From an uncultured Porphyromonadaceae bacterium (lineage in GTDB: Bacteria; Bacteroidota; Bacteroidia; Bacteroidales; Muribaculaceae): a DNA stretch of 59,687 bases. Shown one piece after another: positions 8,803-19,600 of the stretch. The stretch is from assembly GCA_947643665.1 (NCBI GenBank), contig CANRWW010000016.1:1-59687 (forward strand). The letters are read 5' to 3'. How positions within the stretch are numbered: position 1 is the first letter of the stretch; each line of letters begins with the position of its first letter. The position numbers were made by a program, and so were the translations under genes. The notes under the pieces are model-generated. The model worked only from the letters and a program-made list of their open reading frames with translations, made no database searches and was not told where the DNA came from.

Positions 8803-8841
8803 CTAAAAATGCGATGTGTGTATCACACATCGCATTTTTAG
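8803..8841. terminator. Bidirectional terminator between GH31 and the LRR gene
   Basis: A perfect 18-bp stem (8803-8820 with 8824-8841) closes on a TAT loop. It carries TTTTTAG on one side and its complement on the other, so it can stop both converging genes. The core is GCGATGTG / CACATCGC. Confidence 0.85.
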
Positions 8842-8857
8842 TTGTTTAAGGGTGCGG

Positions 8858-11800
8858 TCAGCGTACGGCTACTGTAGATGTGGATGTGCCGTAAGCAGTG
8901 GCTACGCGTACAAGATAGAGGCCTGCCGGAAGGGCGATGGTCTCAGATCCTTTCACACGAAGGTTTGCTACTTGACGGCCGTCGGTGGAGTATATATCAA
9001 TAGTGGCGCTTTCAGTGGCGGATATTGCAAGCTGTCCGCGGCCTGCTGCTATTGAGGCGCCTGTGCCGTTGCCATTCACATTGTCAATTCCTCCGGTATT
9101 CTTGAATACGACGTGCAGTTTGGTGTATACACCCGGCATTTCAAATGTGTTTCCTTCGCGTGGTGCCTCGTCATTGAGTGAGAAATGAGCCATAGTGTAT
9201 CCTTCTGCCGGAGTGGCGGTGATTGTAAGCGGTTCATATTTGGGCACTTTCGATCCGTGGGTGTAGATATTTCCAGCAGCGTCAGACACTGTGTATGTGC
9301 CGTTGGGGTGGGTGTACATGTCAAGATATACGACATCGCATCCTCCGTTGGTGCCGGTATGGCTTGGTGTCCAGCCGCGGTCTTCCGCTATTGTGGAATC
9401 GGCACGGTTGCCATCGTTTTCCTTGGTATCTCCACCTTGTATTACTGCAAGGTTATATGAAACTTGTCCTACTCCGGGGTTCCCTTCGTCAGGTGTGTCA
9501 GGTGTGCGCTGCGGGAGTATGTAATAGAGGTCGTTGAGCTCTCCGGCGGTCATACCGTTGCCGTTTATGTAAAGCTGTCGCAGGCCTGTGAGCATTGATG
9601 TGTCAAGGGTGTGTATGTCGTTGTTGGACACGATCAATTCTTTCAGCTGAGTGTTATGGCTGAGATCTACTGAGGTTAGTTTATTGTTTTCTACGTTCAG
9701 AGTTGTCAGGAACGGGTTGTTGCTGAGATCTATGGCAGTAAGTTTGTTCTTACCGATGTTCAGTTGCTCAAGGTCGTTGTTTTTGCTGAGATCAATGCTT
9801 TCGATAAGATTGTCGTTCAGGAATGCCCAGGTGAGCATTTCGTTTTGTGTCAGGTCAATATCGGTGAGGAGGTTCCCTTTCACGTCAAGATACTGCAGAT
9901 ATGGCAAGTTTGTGACGTTGATAGAAGTGAGCTGCGCGATGCCTTCCTCTTCGTCTCCGAATCCATCACTGTATGCCTTGAGGCAGAACAGGTTCGGTGT
10001 ATGGCTCAGATCAAGATCCTTGATGGCGGTATAGCTCACGTCAAGTAATTCGAGATTGCCGTTATGGCTCAGGTCAATGGTTTTTACAGGATTCCAGTAG
10101 AGGGCAAGATATTTGAGGTCGGGGGCGTTGGTTAAATCGATTGCGTCCACTGCATTGTCCCAGAGTCCGAACATTTCTGCGGCGTCGCCGAATCCTGAAA
10201 GATCTATTCCGGCGAGATCACCGTAGATTGTGATGGTTTCACCGGCGGCTTTTCCGTCAATTCTCGCGCCTTTAAGCTCTTCTGATCCTGAAATATATCC
10301 GTTGACTCCTGTTACCGGAATACGGCTGCCGTTACCCCAGTCAACATATATTGTCCCGTTATTGTCAATGGTGTTTACCAGGAATGAAAGTTCCTGGCCG
10401 ACGGTGGTATTGAATTTTACGGATGACTCTTCGTTCACGAAGTTAACTTTTACGGTTGCAGGACCGGATACCATGAACCATGGGCTGAATATTTCTTCCC
10501 CGTTGACTGTAACGCTGCGGAAACGTTTCCCTTCTGCAGGATATGCATATACATGCATGGGGACGCCTGGGTATGCCTGATCGGTTACACTTGCGATTGT
10601 CTGGAAATATACAGGTTGCCATTGTGCGAGCAGGAATTCTCCTCCGTCAGTGGAGTAGCGGTCAAGATCGTATTCAAGTTTCAGGCCGAAAAATGGATAC
10701 AGTCGGTCTAGAACTCCGGTTACGTTGGAGCCTGTGTCTGTAGCGCCTTCAAGTGTCACCGGCACTTTGGTATGGCTGGATGTGCCACTGCCGGTTATGT
10801 CGCATTTCCATTGCATATCCGTGCTGGTGGCATAGCTTATGTCGGCAGTTTCGCCATTTGAACCGCTGAGAAGCAGGTTTTCGGCGGGGTTGTAGCTCTG
10901 TTTGGCAACCGGGAGTGTATGTATTGTATAGTCTACGCTTTCCCCTGTCATGCGTTTGTTGTCGCGCAGGTCAACAAGAGACAGGTTAGATGGCTGCACG
11001 CCATTGAAATCCACAAATTCTAGAAGTGTGTTGCTGGCCTTGATTTCGGTAAGGTAATATGCTTCCAGCAGATCAAGGCGGGAGATGCGTGTATCGGAGA
11101 TGTACAGGCGCCGCAGTTGCGGGAACAGGCGGGTGTTAAGCTCGGAGATAGGATTGCCGGTAAGGTCGATCGTGCTTAATTTCTTGTTGTTGTCAAGGTT
11201 GAGAACCGGTATTTTGTTACCAGCTGCGTTGAGTGATATAAGTTCCGGACAATAGCTGAGGTCCAGCGATTTGAATCCGCATCCTTTAATATCAATGGAT
11301 TCAAGTTCGGGGCAGCCTGTCACATCAGCTTTTTCCACTTGTGGATTTCCGGAGAGGTTAAGGGAGGTGAGTTTTGGATAATCTCCCATCATGAATGGAT
11401 CCACGTCGTCATCGGTTGTCATCAGCGCGTTGTTGCTTAGGTTCAGCGAACTTAGCTGCGGCATGCTGATAGGGTAGAAGTGTGCGAGCGAACAGTTGCT
11501 CAGATTTATGCTCCGCAGATTGTCGTGGCTTTCTTCAGGTGCGCAGATAAATACGGATCCGAGCTGTGGACAGTCGGTTGCTGTAAAATACTGGAGGGCT
11601 TTAAGGTGACGCATATCCAGGCAAATGAGATTGTCATTTTCACTGATATTAAGGCTGGTAAGCGTCTCTCCTGCGTTTTCAAGCGATAGGGTCGGATTTT
11701 CGGCAGTATTGTTGCGCAGGTGGTTTTGGCTTAGGTCAAGTATTGTTAGAGGTGTAGTGCCTGAAATCGTGAAGTCAGTCAGGGCATTTTTTTGCAGTTC

Positions 11801-12139
11801 CAGCTTGCTGAGGTTTGACATGCCCTCCACTTTTGCAGTGGTTAGCTGTGCATCGTTGATGTTAAGCTCTGTTACTTCACCGGAAATGATTATTTTGTCG
11901 CCTTCTACAGTCCCTTCTATCCATCGTTGGTATGCCGGTGAGGATGGATTGACGGTATGTTTTGTCACGATTCCGTTTCCGAAATCTATGCTTAATGGAG
12001 TGGTTGTGGATTTTACATTGGGCAGTATCCTGATCTTTGTGCCTGCCGGAGCTGATGTCGTCAGCGTGATTGTGCCTTGGGCATAAGATCCAAAAACACA
12101 GGCTGCTGCGATAAATGCTGATGTGATAATTCTCTTCAT
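8858..12139 (-). CDS. Secreted leucine-rich-repeat protein with T9SS-type sorting tail
   Basis: A 1093-residue exported protein, probably surface-attached, with no enzymatic motif. The signal peptide is MKRIITSAFIAAACVFGSYAQ. Two blocks of roughly 21-residue leucine-rich repeats (LxxLxLSxNxLxxLDLS type) occupy about 85-400 and 640-880. They are separated by beta domains carrying WGNGSRIPVTG-like strands, and a Bacteroides-type repeat domain lies near 960-1025. The last 70 residues (IDIYSTDGRQV ... LPAGLYLVRV ... TVAVR) resemble the C-terminal sorting domain recognised by T9SS. Its promoter is at 12188-12219. It converges on the GH31 gene. The likely role is binding host or bacterial surfaces (inference). 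The LRR and sorting calls are firm; the ligand is unknown. Confidence 0.88.
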   Translation of the reverse strand: MKRIITSAFIAAACVFGSYAQGTITLTTSAPAGTKIRILPNVKSTTTPLSIDFGNGIVTKHTVNPSSPAYQRWIEGTVEGDKIIISGEVTELNINDAQLTTAKVEGMSNLSKLELQKNALTDFTISGTTPLTILDLSQNHLRNNTAENPTLSLENAGETLTSLNISENDNLICLDMRHLKALQYFTATDCPQLGSVFICAPEESHDNLRSINLSNCSLAHFYPISMPQLSSLNLSNNALMTTDDDVDPFMMGDYPKLTSLNLSGNPQVEKADVTGCPELESIDIKGCGFKSLDLSYCPELISLNAAGNKIPVLNLDNNKKLSTIDLTGNPISELNTRLFPQLRRLYISDTRISRLDLLEAYYLTEIKASNTLLEFVDFNGVQPSNLSLVDLRDNKRMTGESVDYTIHTLPVAKQSYNPAENLLLSGSNGETADISYATSTDMQWKCDITGSGTSSHTKVPVTLEGATDTGSNVTGVLDRLYPFFGLKLEYDLDRYSTDGGEFLLAQWQPVYFQTIASVTDQAYPGVPMHVYAYPAEGKRFRSVTVNGEEIFSPWFMVSGPATVKVNFVNEESSVKFNTTVGQELSFLVNTIDNNGTIYVDWGNGSRIPVTGVNGYISGSEELKGARIDGKAAGETITIYGDLAGIDLSGFGDAAEMFGLWDNAVDAIDLTNAPDLKYLALYWNPVKTIDLSHNGNLELLDVSYTAIKDLDLSHTPNLFCLKAYSDGFGDEEEGIAQLTSINVTNLPYLQYLDVKGNLLTDIDLTQNEMLTWAFLNDNLIESIDLSKNNDLEQLNIGKNKLTAIDLSNNPFLTTLNVENNKLTSVDLSHNTQLKELIVSNNDIHTLDTSMLTGLRQLYINGNGMTAGELNDLYYILPQRTPDTPDEGNPGVGQVSYNLAVIQGGDTKENDGNRADSTIAEDRGWTPSHTGTNGGCDVVYLDMYTHPNGTYTVSDAAGNIYTHGSKVPKYEPLTITATPAEGYTMAHFSLNDEAPREGNTFEMPGVYTKLHVVFKNTGGIDNVNGNGTGASIAAGRGQLAISATESATIDIYSTDGRQVANLRVKGSETIALPAGLYLVRVATAYGTSTSTVAVR

Positions 12140-12187
12140 TAAATAAACTGATTTATAATAGTATTACGTAATATCTAGTAAGTGGGG

Positions 12188-12219
12188 CAAATATATTTTA
12201 AAGCAGTGTATTTGCCAAA
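12188..12219 (-). promoter_or_regulatory. Promoter of the LRR protein gene
   Basis: Reading leftward, a -33 TTTG (12219-12216) and a -7 TATATTTG (12195-12188) are separated by 20 bases, a full match to the Bacteroidetes consensus. Confidence 0.72.
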
Positions 12220-12297
12220 TAATTTGGAGAGGAAAAAGCTGGAAACCGGGAAATTAATATTGTTTGTGTCTTTGGTTGGTTCGGTCATCCATATCGC

Positions 12298-13650
12298 CTA
12301 GTTAGTCAGTAGGATTGAAGCTATGAGTATAGGTGCCACCCAACGCAGGATGAAGAAAATAACTCCAGCCAGTGGCGACCGCAGCTTGCCTTTGTTGCTA
12401 AGTTGGGAGTGCAGGAGGCGCCTGGGGCCGAACCATCCTATGTAGAGGCATGTGCCGATTGCCACGATGGGGAGGAGCATATTTGTGGCAAATGTATCAA
12501 GCAGGTTAAAGATGTTCATGCCGAAAATTTTTATCCCTGAGAGCGGGCCCATGGATAATGCGCAGATCGGACTTAGGACCAGCATTGGAAGCAGGGTGAT
12601 GAGCACTCCTTTGCGTCGGGACATGCCGAATTGGTCTATAAGAAATGCTATTGACACCTCTGCAATTGATACGGTGGAGGTTATGGCTGCCACAAGCAAC
12701 AGGAGGAAAAACAGCCCCGACCATAGCCACGGGAGATACATCTGGCCGAATACTTCCGGCAGTGTCATAAATATGAGTGTGGCTCCATGCATGTTTTCCC
12801 CTTGGAGCCCGAATGTCATTACGGCAGGAAATATGAGAGCGCCCATAAGCAGTGCCACCATAAGCGAGAGGAGCGCGACTGTTATTGACGTTTTGGGCAG
12901 GTTTGTGTCAATGGGGTAATATGAAGCATATGTCACGAGAATCCCCATCCCCAGGCTAAGCGAGAAAAATGTCTGCCCTAGGGCGTTGACAACAACTTCC
13001 GGGGTTATTTTAGAAAAATCCGGTTTCAGAAAGAATTCCAGTCCGGCATCGGCACCGGGAAGCGTCATGGCTACGATGAACAGTCCGATGAGTATGAGGA
13101 ACAGCAATGGCATCAAAACGTTGGAAAGTCTCTCTATGCCTTTTTGTACTCCTCTGAGCAGGATGAATATGTTCAGTATTATTACGGTTGCCGTAGCTGC
13201 CAGCGGTTTCCACCATCCGCTTATAGAGCTTTCCATAACAGCGGAGAAGTGCCGGTGGGATATATCTCTTACACCGGAAGGGTAGAGTGTGCCGGTAAAA
13301 GACTGGACGAGATACTCAAGTGTCCATCCGGCTACCACCATATAGAATATGGTGATAAGGTATGATGCTATTATCCCTAGGGCTCCCACAATCCACCACC
13401 CGGTTCCTGGCGAAAGGCGTTTGTACACACCTACAGAGTCTCTGCGTCCGCCCCTTCCGAGCACGAATTCTCCGAGCATCACCGGCACTCCTAATATGAA
13501 AACGCATGCCACATAAAGAAGCAGGAAAGCGGCTCCTCCGTTCTCCTGTGTCTCTGCAGGAAACCTCCATACGTTGCCCAACCCTATTGCTGAACCTACG
13601 GTGGCTGCCACAAGACCTATTTTTGTTGCGAATTCGTTTTTTTTAGCCAT
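12298..13650 (-). CDS. Sodium-dependent transporter, NSS/SNF family
   Basis: An inner-membrane symporter of the neurotransmitter:sodium symporter family (LeuT/MhsT type), which in bacteria usually takes up amino acids with Na+. The 450-residue protein has about 11 membrane segments. The first, unwound segment with its sodium and substrate site is clear: ATVGSAIGLGNVWRFP (residues 15-30), followed by NGGAAFLLLYV. The C-terminus has the short form seen in many bacterial members. The substrate cannot be inferred. It is transcribed alone from a promoter at 13752-13785. It sits between exported-protein genes with no obvious functional link, and no clear terminator is seen after it (12140-12297). 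Confidence 0.93.
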   Translation of the reverse strand: MAKKNEFATKIGLVAATVGSAIGLGNVWRFPAETQENGGAAFLLLYVACVFILGVPVMLGEFVLGRGGRRDSVGVYKRLSPGTGWWIVGALGIIASYLITIFYMVVAGWTLEYLVQSFTGTLYPSGVRDISHRHFSAVMESSISGWWKPLAATATVIILNIFILLRGVQKGIERLSNVLMPLLFLILIGLFIVAMTLPGADAGLEFFLKPDFSKITPEVVVNALGQTFFSLSLGMGILVTYASYYPIDTNLPKTSITVALLSLMVALLMGALIFPAVMTFGLQGENMHGATLIFMTLPEVFGQMYLPWLWSGLFFLLLLVAAITSTVSIAEVSIAFLIDQFGMSRRKGVLITLLPMLVLSPICALSMGPLSGIKIFGMNIFNLLDTFATNMLLPIVAIGTCLYIGWFGPRRLLHSQLSNKGKLRSPLAGVIFFILRWVAPILIASILLTN

Positions 13651-13751
13651 TATGCAGATGGTTTTATGGCAATATAATTATGCTATTGAAATGCATGATT
13701 ATACATTGTGGTGATATTCCAGATATCTCTTCCCGGCTATGTCGGGTATAG

Positions 13752-13785
13752 CAAATTTAGGCATTATTTTTATTAATATCGCAAA
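13752..13785 (-). promoter_or_regulatory. Promoter of the NSS transporter gene
   Basis: Reading leftward, a TTTG (13785-13782) and a TAAATTTG (13759-13752) are separated by 22 bases, slightly longer than usual. Confidence 0.6.
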
Positions 13786-13874
13786 TCGGTGTCAAAAAGT
13801 TGCATAAAAAGAATACAGAGGGTTTGAAATGCTGCATCTGAATGTGACGTTGAAGAAATTTTGTGTTAAGGCGA

Positions 13875-13905
13875 TTTGGCATTTTTAGAAAAATGCTTAA
13901 TTTTG
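13875..13905 (+). promoter_or_regulatory. Promoter of the 14025 exported protein gene
   Basis: A TTTG (13875-13878) and a TAATTTTG (13898-13905) are separated by 19 bases. The leader to the ATG at 14025 is about 115 bases. Confidence 0.72.
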
Positions 13906-14024
13906 CGAGGCGTTACGCTTGAAAGGAATCAATTGCGGCGAAACCTTTGCTAAGATATAATAAAAATAGCATATCGCTGTGCCGTAATGCATATTGCCAA
14001 TTATTAATTAATCATGTTTGTTGT

Positions 14025-16196
14025 ATGAAGAAACTTTACACGATCTTTTTGTTGTTGTTTTTGGGGATTGTCGGTTTTGCTGCCCGGGCAGTGAATGTGA
14101 CAGTGACCTGTAATAATTACTGGGATAAAATTGAAGTGCGCGACGGCGGGGCTGAAGGCCGTATCGTCGAGCTTACCGGTGAGCAGACAGCTGTTTTGAT
14201 AGAAGAATCCCTTTATATCGCTGTCGCAGACGATGAGCTTATAATGAGTTCCGTGCAATATGGATGGAATACGGCAAAGGTGGAAAATAACACTTGCAAT
14301 ATTCCTGTTTCAGAGCTTACGGAGGATATGTATGTGAATGTATCGGTGCAGGCTCCTAAGTATGTGACTTTCAATGTGCCTGATCCTTCGCTTGTCAGAA
14401 TAAAGAAAGGGCAGTATGCCGACGATGAGTTTGAGTTGTCGCAAGGAGCCAACCGCTTGAAGCTGGGGCAGTATGACGGGCTTTTTATTGAGGTAAAAGA
14501 CCGGGATAATTACCGTCTTACCCGTGTATATCGTATTTCAGACAATAAAAGTTTTGATATCAAGAGTTTCCGTGAATGCGCGATATACAGCTATGATATG
14601 TATGCCGATGATGTGTTTGCATATGTAGTAGTTCCGGCATCTGAATTTGAAGCCCCGATGTTTAAAATGCGTGTGGATAATCCCGGACAGGCACGCATTT
14701 CCGTGGATTATAATTCTGTGGAAGGGCTTGTAGCCAATGAGTGGAAAGAAATTGAAATGAGCGGCGGCCAGGCAAGTGTATCAATTTCACATGTTGATTA
14801 TGGCACCGATATATTTTCAGTGAAAAAGAACGGTGTTGAGCAGAGCGGCTCGTATGGCTCTTATTATTTTCAGGCTGCCGAAGGAGATGAAATAGATGTC
14901 AAAGTGAATTATCCCGATGAGGATTATATAGTGACGGTTTCCACGGATCCTGTTGAAAATATGGGTGCTATAACTTCGGTAACTCTTAATGGTGAGGATT
15001 TTGCAGATTGGCGTGAGGAGATGTCCATTCATTGCGGCGATAAGTTGAAATTCACCTTTAATAAGGATATGTATATTCTTAACGCCATTAAAGTAAACGG
15101 TATTGAGCAGGATATACAATTTGTGTATGAGACATGGGAATACAAGGCTGTGGAAAATGCAGACATTGTATTTGTTATAGAGAAAAAGCCTACTTATGAA
15201 GTGGCGCTTACAGTGAATAACGCCGCCGCCGTTGTTGCCAAACTCAATTATAAGGATGTGCAGTTGAAAGACGGTGGGAATGTGATAGAGTATACCAGTG
15301 ATGCCAATAATTTCCAGATAGAACCGGCTTTCGGTGCCACGATTGATAAGGTGGAAGTGACAATGGATGGCGAGGTGCTCACAGGGGAAGGCAAATACAG
15401 CCTTTACCTTGACCAGAGTGTGACGTCAATTAATGTCACCGCTACCCCTCTTACGCGTGACAAACAGTTTGTGATATATCTGTCATATGACGATGGTCCA
15501 GATCTGTATTATTTCGATTTGTTCCGCCAGAATGATCCTGCCCGTGTAAAATATTCCAATGCGCAGGGCTACAGCCTTATCAGTTTTGGTTCGGCAGAGA
15601 ATCCGTTTGCATTCTCCTGGTATCCCAGAAACCTGAGTCTCGGATATCTCAATGGCGAGGTTGCCGAGCCAGGTGTTTACGGTGGTTTTGAGATCAGTTT
15701 CGAAGACGGTGATGTGTTCAAACTCTTTGATGACAAAGAGCCCCAGACATACACGGCTACGATAAATGTAGACGGAGACTGCCATTTTACCGTGAAAAGG
15801 GATATTATAGTACCGGTGGAGGATCTCACCCAGCCGCTTGCTGCCCTTGAAGGAACCGCGATCACTTTTATTCCAGATAAAGAATATACGCTTGATGTAT
15901 ATGTGAAGAATGCAAGTGCTGCCGCTGCTGCAGAAAATGATGAGAAAAAGGGCATAAAGGTAGAGGCCAATGAAGATGGCACATATACTGTGGTTCTTGA
16001 CAGTGATATGGAAATTACAGCCGGTGACGCAGATAAGGATGGTATAGTATCGGTAAATGGCGCCAATGTATCATCTGATAGGGATGTCTACACTATGACA
16101 GGAATGCTTGTGCTCCGTAATGCGACTTCCGAACAGCTCAAGGCTCTGCCTGCAGGTATATATATTGTTGGCGGTGCCAAATACATCCGGAAATAA
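14025..16196 (+). CDS. Exported protein of unknown function with T9SS-like tail
   Basis: A 723-residue protein I do not recognise as a named family. The ATG at 14025 is chosen because it begins a normal signal peptide (MKKLYTIFLLLFLGIVGFAARA); the frame is open for 26 codons upstream, but those residues would precede the signal. The body is acidic and rich in beta strands, aromatic residues and short repeated units such as VTVxxDP and VNGxEQ, suggesting tandem immunoglobulin-like or BACON-like domains. The end (VYTMTGMLVLRN ... LPAGIYIVGGAKYIRK) looks like a sorting tail, though without the canonical YPNP motif. The gene has its own promoter and terminator. It is probably an outer-surface or secreted protein; the role is unknown. 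Confidence 0.75.
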   Translation: MKKLYTIFLLLFLGIVGFAARAVNVTVTCNNYWDKIEVRDGGAEGRIVELTGEQTAVLIEESLYIAVADDELIMSSVQYGWNTAKVENNTCNIPVSELTEDMYVNVSVQAPKYVTFNVPDPSLVRIKKGQYADDEFELSQGANRLKLGQYDGLFIEVKDRDNYRLTRVYRISDNKSFDIKSFRECAIYSYDMYADDVFAYVVVPASEFEAPMFKMRVDNPGQARISVDYNSVEGLVANEWKEIEMSGGQASVSISHVDYGTDIFSVKKNGVEQSGSYGSYYFQAAEGDEIDVKVNYPDEDYIVTVSTDPVENMGAITSVTLNGEDFADWREEMSIHCGDKLKFTFNKDMYILNAIKVNGIEQDIQFVYETWEYKAVENADIVFVIEKKPTYEVALTVNNAAAVVAKLNYKDVQLKDGGNVIEYTSDANNFQIEPAFGATIDKVEVTMDGEVLTGEGKYSLYLDQSVTSINVTATPLTRDKQFVIYLSYDDGPDLYYFDLFRQNDPARVKYSNAQGYSLISFGSAENPFAFSWYPRNLSLGYLNGEVAEPGVYGGFEISFEDGDVFKLFDDKEPQTYTATINVDGDCHFTVKRDIIVPVEDLTQPLAALEGTAITFIPDKEYTLDVYVKNASAAAAAENDEKKGIKVEANEDGTYTVVLDSDMEITAGDADKDGIVSVNGANVSSDRDVYTMTGMLVLRNATSEQLKALPAGIYIVGGAKYIRK

Positions 16197-16230
16197 CTGG
16201 TTCCGTCGTTTCCTGTAAATATATGATTCA

Positions 16231-16275
16231 ACTCCTCCGTGTCAAACAATGGTTTTTGACACGGAGGAGTTTTTT
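16231..16275 (+). terminator. Terminator after the 14025 gene
   Basis: A perfect 16-bp stem (16231-16246 with 16255-16270) is followed by TTTTT. Its CGTGTCAAA core is shared with the hairpin at 25103-25140. Confidence 0.85.
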
Positions 16276-16406
16276 GTCCCGGTAGATTTTTAGTACGATA
16301 TGGCTGGAAAATTGGCAAAAAGGATGGTTTGTTGGCGTTTTGTCGCGAAAAGCTATATAGTCTGTAGCCAAATGGGAGGTTAAAGACTTTTTTTAAATTC
16401 AAAATG

Positions 16407-16438
16407 TTTGTGAAATATAAATATAAGCATTATCTTTG
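16407..16438 (+). promoter_or_regulatory. Promoter of the 1151-residue adhesin-like gene
   Basis: A TTTG (16407-16410) and a TATCTTTG (16431-16438) are separated by 20 bases, a full consensus match. Confidence 0.75.
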
Positions 16439-16625
16439 CTAATGCACATTCCCCGCAGAGGAAATCTTGATACCTTATCATTGTTTATACATGTATTGAT
16501 GATAAATAATTGGGTTGTCAGGGGAGTTGGTCAAGATATATTCATTCATAAGTAATAGTTGTAAATATTGCATATAACAGAGTGACCATAAATCATTCAT
16601 TATTCACCTTTAAAAAACAACCAAG

Positions 16626-19600
16626 ATGAAGAAATTATTACTTCCATTAGCTTTGGCTGCGATTGGTTTTACATCATCTGCTGCCTCAGGTGATCTTCTC
16701 AGTGAAGATTTTGAAGGGATGAGTATTTCAATCAGCCCCGCCTATGCGGAATTGCAGTTTCAGGACAGCTGGCAGATTGTCAACCACAGTGATGCCAATA
16801 ATGTGCCTAACCGTTGGTGCCTTGCCCGTGATACAAATAAGGATGCCAATGTGATCCTTAACAAAAAGGCATGGATTGATGCCGGTAAGTCTTCCTCGTC
16901 ATCGCCCGGATATGAGCCGGAAGCCGGAGTGGACTATCTTATCACTCCGGTGCTGGATCTTACGGACCAGTGTGAACTTTCGTTTCAATGGGCCAGTTCT
17001 GGAATGGCGTTGGAGAAAAAGCAATATGATTTGCGTGTGTATGTGACCGAAGAGGGTGGCCAGATCAATGAAGAACAATTCGTATTCTCTTTTCTGGATC
17101 CCGACATGGTGCTTGAAAGCGGCATCCAGCCTACGGTTTACGACTGGTATTCCGTGCCTTGGGTAGGATGGCAGAAATATGTGTCAAAGATAAACCTTGC
17201 TCCCTGGCAGGGCAAAAAGGTGCGTGTGGCTTTCGCCTATGTGGTTACAGGCGTCACCGGTAGTTATTCCGGCAAGATTGACGCTGTCAACAGTGTCGAG
17301 ATTGATGACGTGCGTGTATATCCCAAGCAATCGGCAACAACCCCCGAGCCTACCATGTCTGCAAATTCATGGGATTTCGGAAAGGTTTATGTCGGTGCCA
17401 AGGTGCGCTCTGACGTGCTTACCTTGACCAATACAGGTACTGCCGGTCTTAAGATCACCGGTGTGGAGGCGCCTGCCGGTTTCGGTGTGGTCTTTGACCG
17501 TCCTATGGACCAGGTGAACCTGAAGAAAAACGAGGGTATGAATCTGCAGATCACGTATGAAGCGGGCCTGACTTCTGCAGCAAGTGGCAATGTTGTCATC
17601 AAGACAAATGGTTCCGATGCCGTGATAGCTGTAAAGGCTGTCAAGGAGATGCTTGCCTCCGACGAGGTATATGAAGGCTTTGAGGGTGAAGTGTTCCCTC
17701 CCGCCGGTTGGACAAGCCAGAAATGGAGGGCCGTAGATGCCAATATAGAGGGTGACAAGGCTGCTGCTCCCAATGCGTTCTACCAGGAAAAGAACTATCT
17801 GCGCACACCGCGTATAGATGCGTCTAAGTCTGCCGCAAAGATCTCTTTCACATATGCGGACATATACAATGGCGAGACGTTGCCTGATACTGAGGTGCAG
17901 CTGCAATTCTCTTCCGACGGCGGCGCTACATGGAAGACTGTGGATGTGTTTGACTACAATGATGAGTTGAATGCCATAGTCCAGAAGAGTTATACTGAAA
18001 ACGCCGCTTCTGACAACTGCTATTGGCAATTTGTATGGAATCTTACATATTACGATCCCGAAACCGGAGCTGAAGTAAGCCTGTTCTATCTAGACCAGGT
18101 GGTACTTAACAATATTTACGGTGCAAGAAACGCTCCATCTGCGACTTCGGTCGTATCTCCTGCCGACGGAGCCACAAACGTGTATTACCGTGGTGTGAAA
18201 TTGCAATGGGAACCCGCCCAATTTGCCACCGGTTACCGTCTGTATGTCGGTTCTGACGCCGGCGCTACCAATCTGGTGAACGGTGAGGATCTGGGCAATA
18301 AGTTAAGTTATGATCTTCCGGAACTGAAATATTCCACAACATATAACTGGAAGGTGGTTCCTTATAATGCCAAGGGTGACGCACCTGTGGTTCAGACATG
18401 GGCGTTCCGTACCATTGACGATCCCACAGTCACTTCGCTGCCATATGCGGAAGGTTTTGATACCGCTGTACCTCCGATGGGATGGAACATGGTGGTTGAG
18501 GGTGGCACCCGTTGGGCAATGAATGAAATAAGCCCTTACGGCGGCAAAGCATCTGCCATGGCAAATCCCAGAGAGAATGGTAAGAGCACAGCTCTGGAGA
18601 CACCCGGTATCCAGATCACCGAGCCTGCGTTTGCATCTTTCTACTGGGGCGACGGTGTGGCTGTGACATTGCAGAAGGATGACAGCGGCCAGGTTACCAA
18701 CAATACCAAAGGTTATGACGGTATTTCTAAGGTGACTTTTGAAATTTTTGTTGACGGCGAATGGCAGGAGCTTGCCATGCTGTCTGACAAGAAAAACAAG
18801 TATTGGATTCGTGAGCGTGTGGATCTGTCACCATATGTGGGCAAGACCATTGTACTCCGCTGGGTATACACCTATACTGATTATATGCAGGCGTCAGGAG
18901 CATGTATCGATGAGTTCGCGATAGAGTCTGCCACACCGGTCAAGCTGTCATTCAATACCGACGGTTATGATGCCGGAAAGGTAAACCATGATGAAGTGTT
19001 CACAACAGAAAATACCTTTACACTTTATAACGACGGTTCCCAGGATGCTGAAATAAAGTCTGTGACTTTCGGCAAAGGTGTATTCTCCACTTCTCTAAAA
19101 GAGGGTGACAAGATAGGAGCGGGAAAAGCCATAAACTTCTCGTTTGGGGTAAACGGCAATGACGCCAATGAGGCTATAGAGGATGTCATGACCCTTACGA
19201 CAGCAGACGGTACCATTGCCACTCTTCCGGTCAAAGCCGAAGTGCTCCCGTCCAATGTACGCTTCTATGGATTTGAGCGCGACGCTTACGGCTCGCTTTC
19301 TCCTGCCGAGATGAAGACAGTAGATGTGGACCGCAGAAGTACAGTGCCTCTGCTGATGGTGGATTACGCCCATCGTGGTGAACCTTTCGCCTTTGTGGTG
19401 ATGAATTATAAGAAGGCCGACTGGAATATATGCTATCCCAGCACGGGAGACCAATGCCTTGTTACTTTCGGTGCTGATGCCGATGGTGTGTCTGTTGAAG
19501 ACTGGATTATTTCTCCCGCCATGACTGCTACAGACCAGTCAACGTTCGAGTTCTGGTGCCGTGATTATCTCCATGCCGATGATGACCGTTTCGGCAAAGG

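Larger units (their letters stand above)
13651..14024. other. Divergent intergenic region with two promoters
   Basis: This 374-base gap separates the NSS transporter from the next exported protein. It holds a leftward promoter (13752-13785) and a rightward promoter (13875-13905). I see no coding sequence or RNA gene otherwise. Confidence 0.7.
16197..16625. other. Intergenic region with terminator, promoter and long leader
   Basis: This 429-base gap contains a terminator (16231-16275), then nothing recognised up to a promoter at 16407-16438. That is followed by an AT-rich leader of about 180 bases before the ATG at 16626. No uORF or riboswitch was recognised in the leader. Confidence 0.65.
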
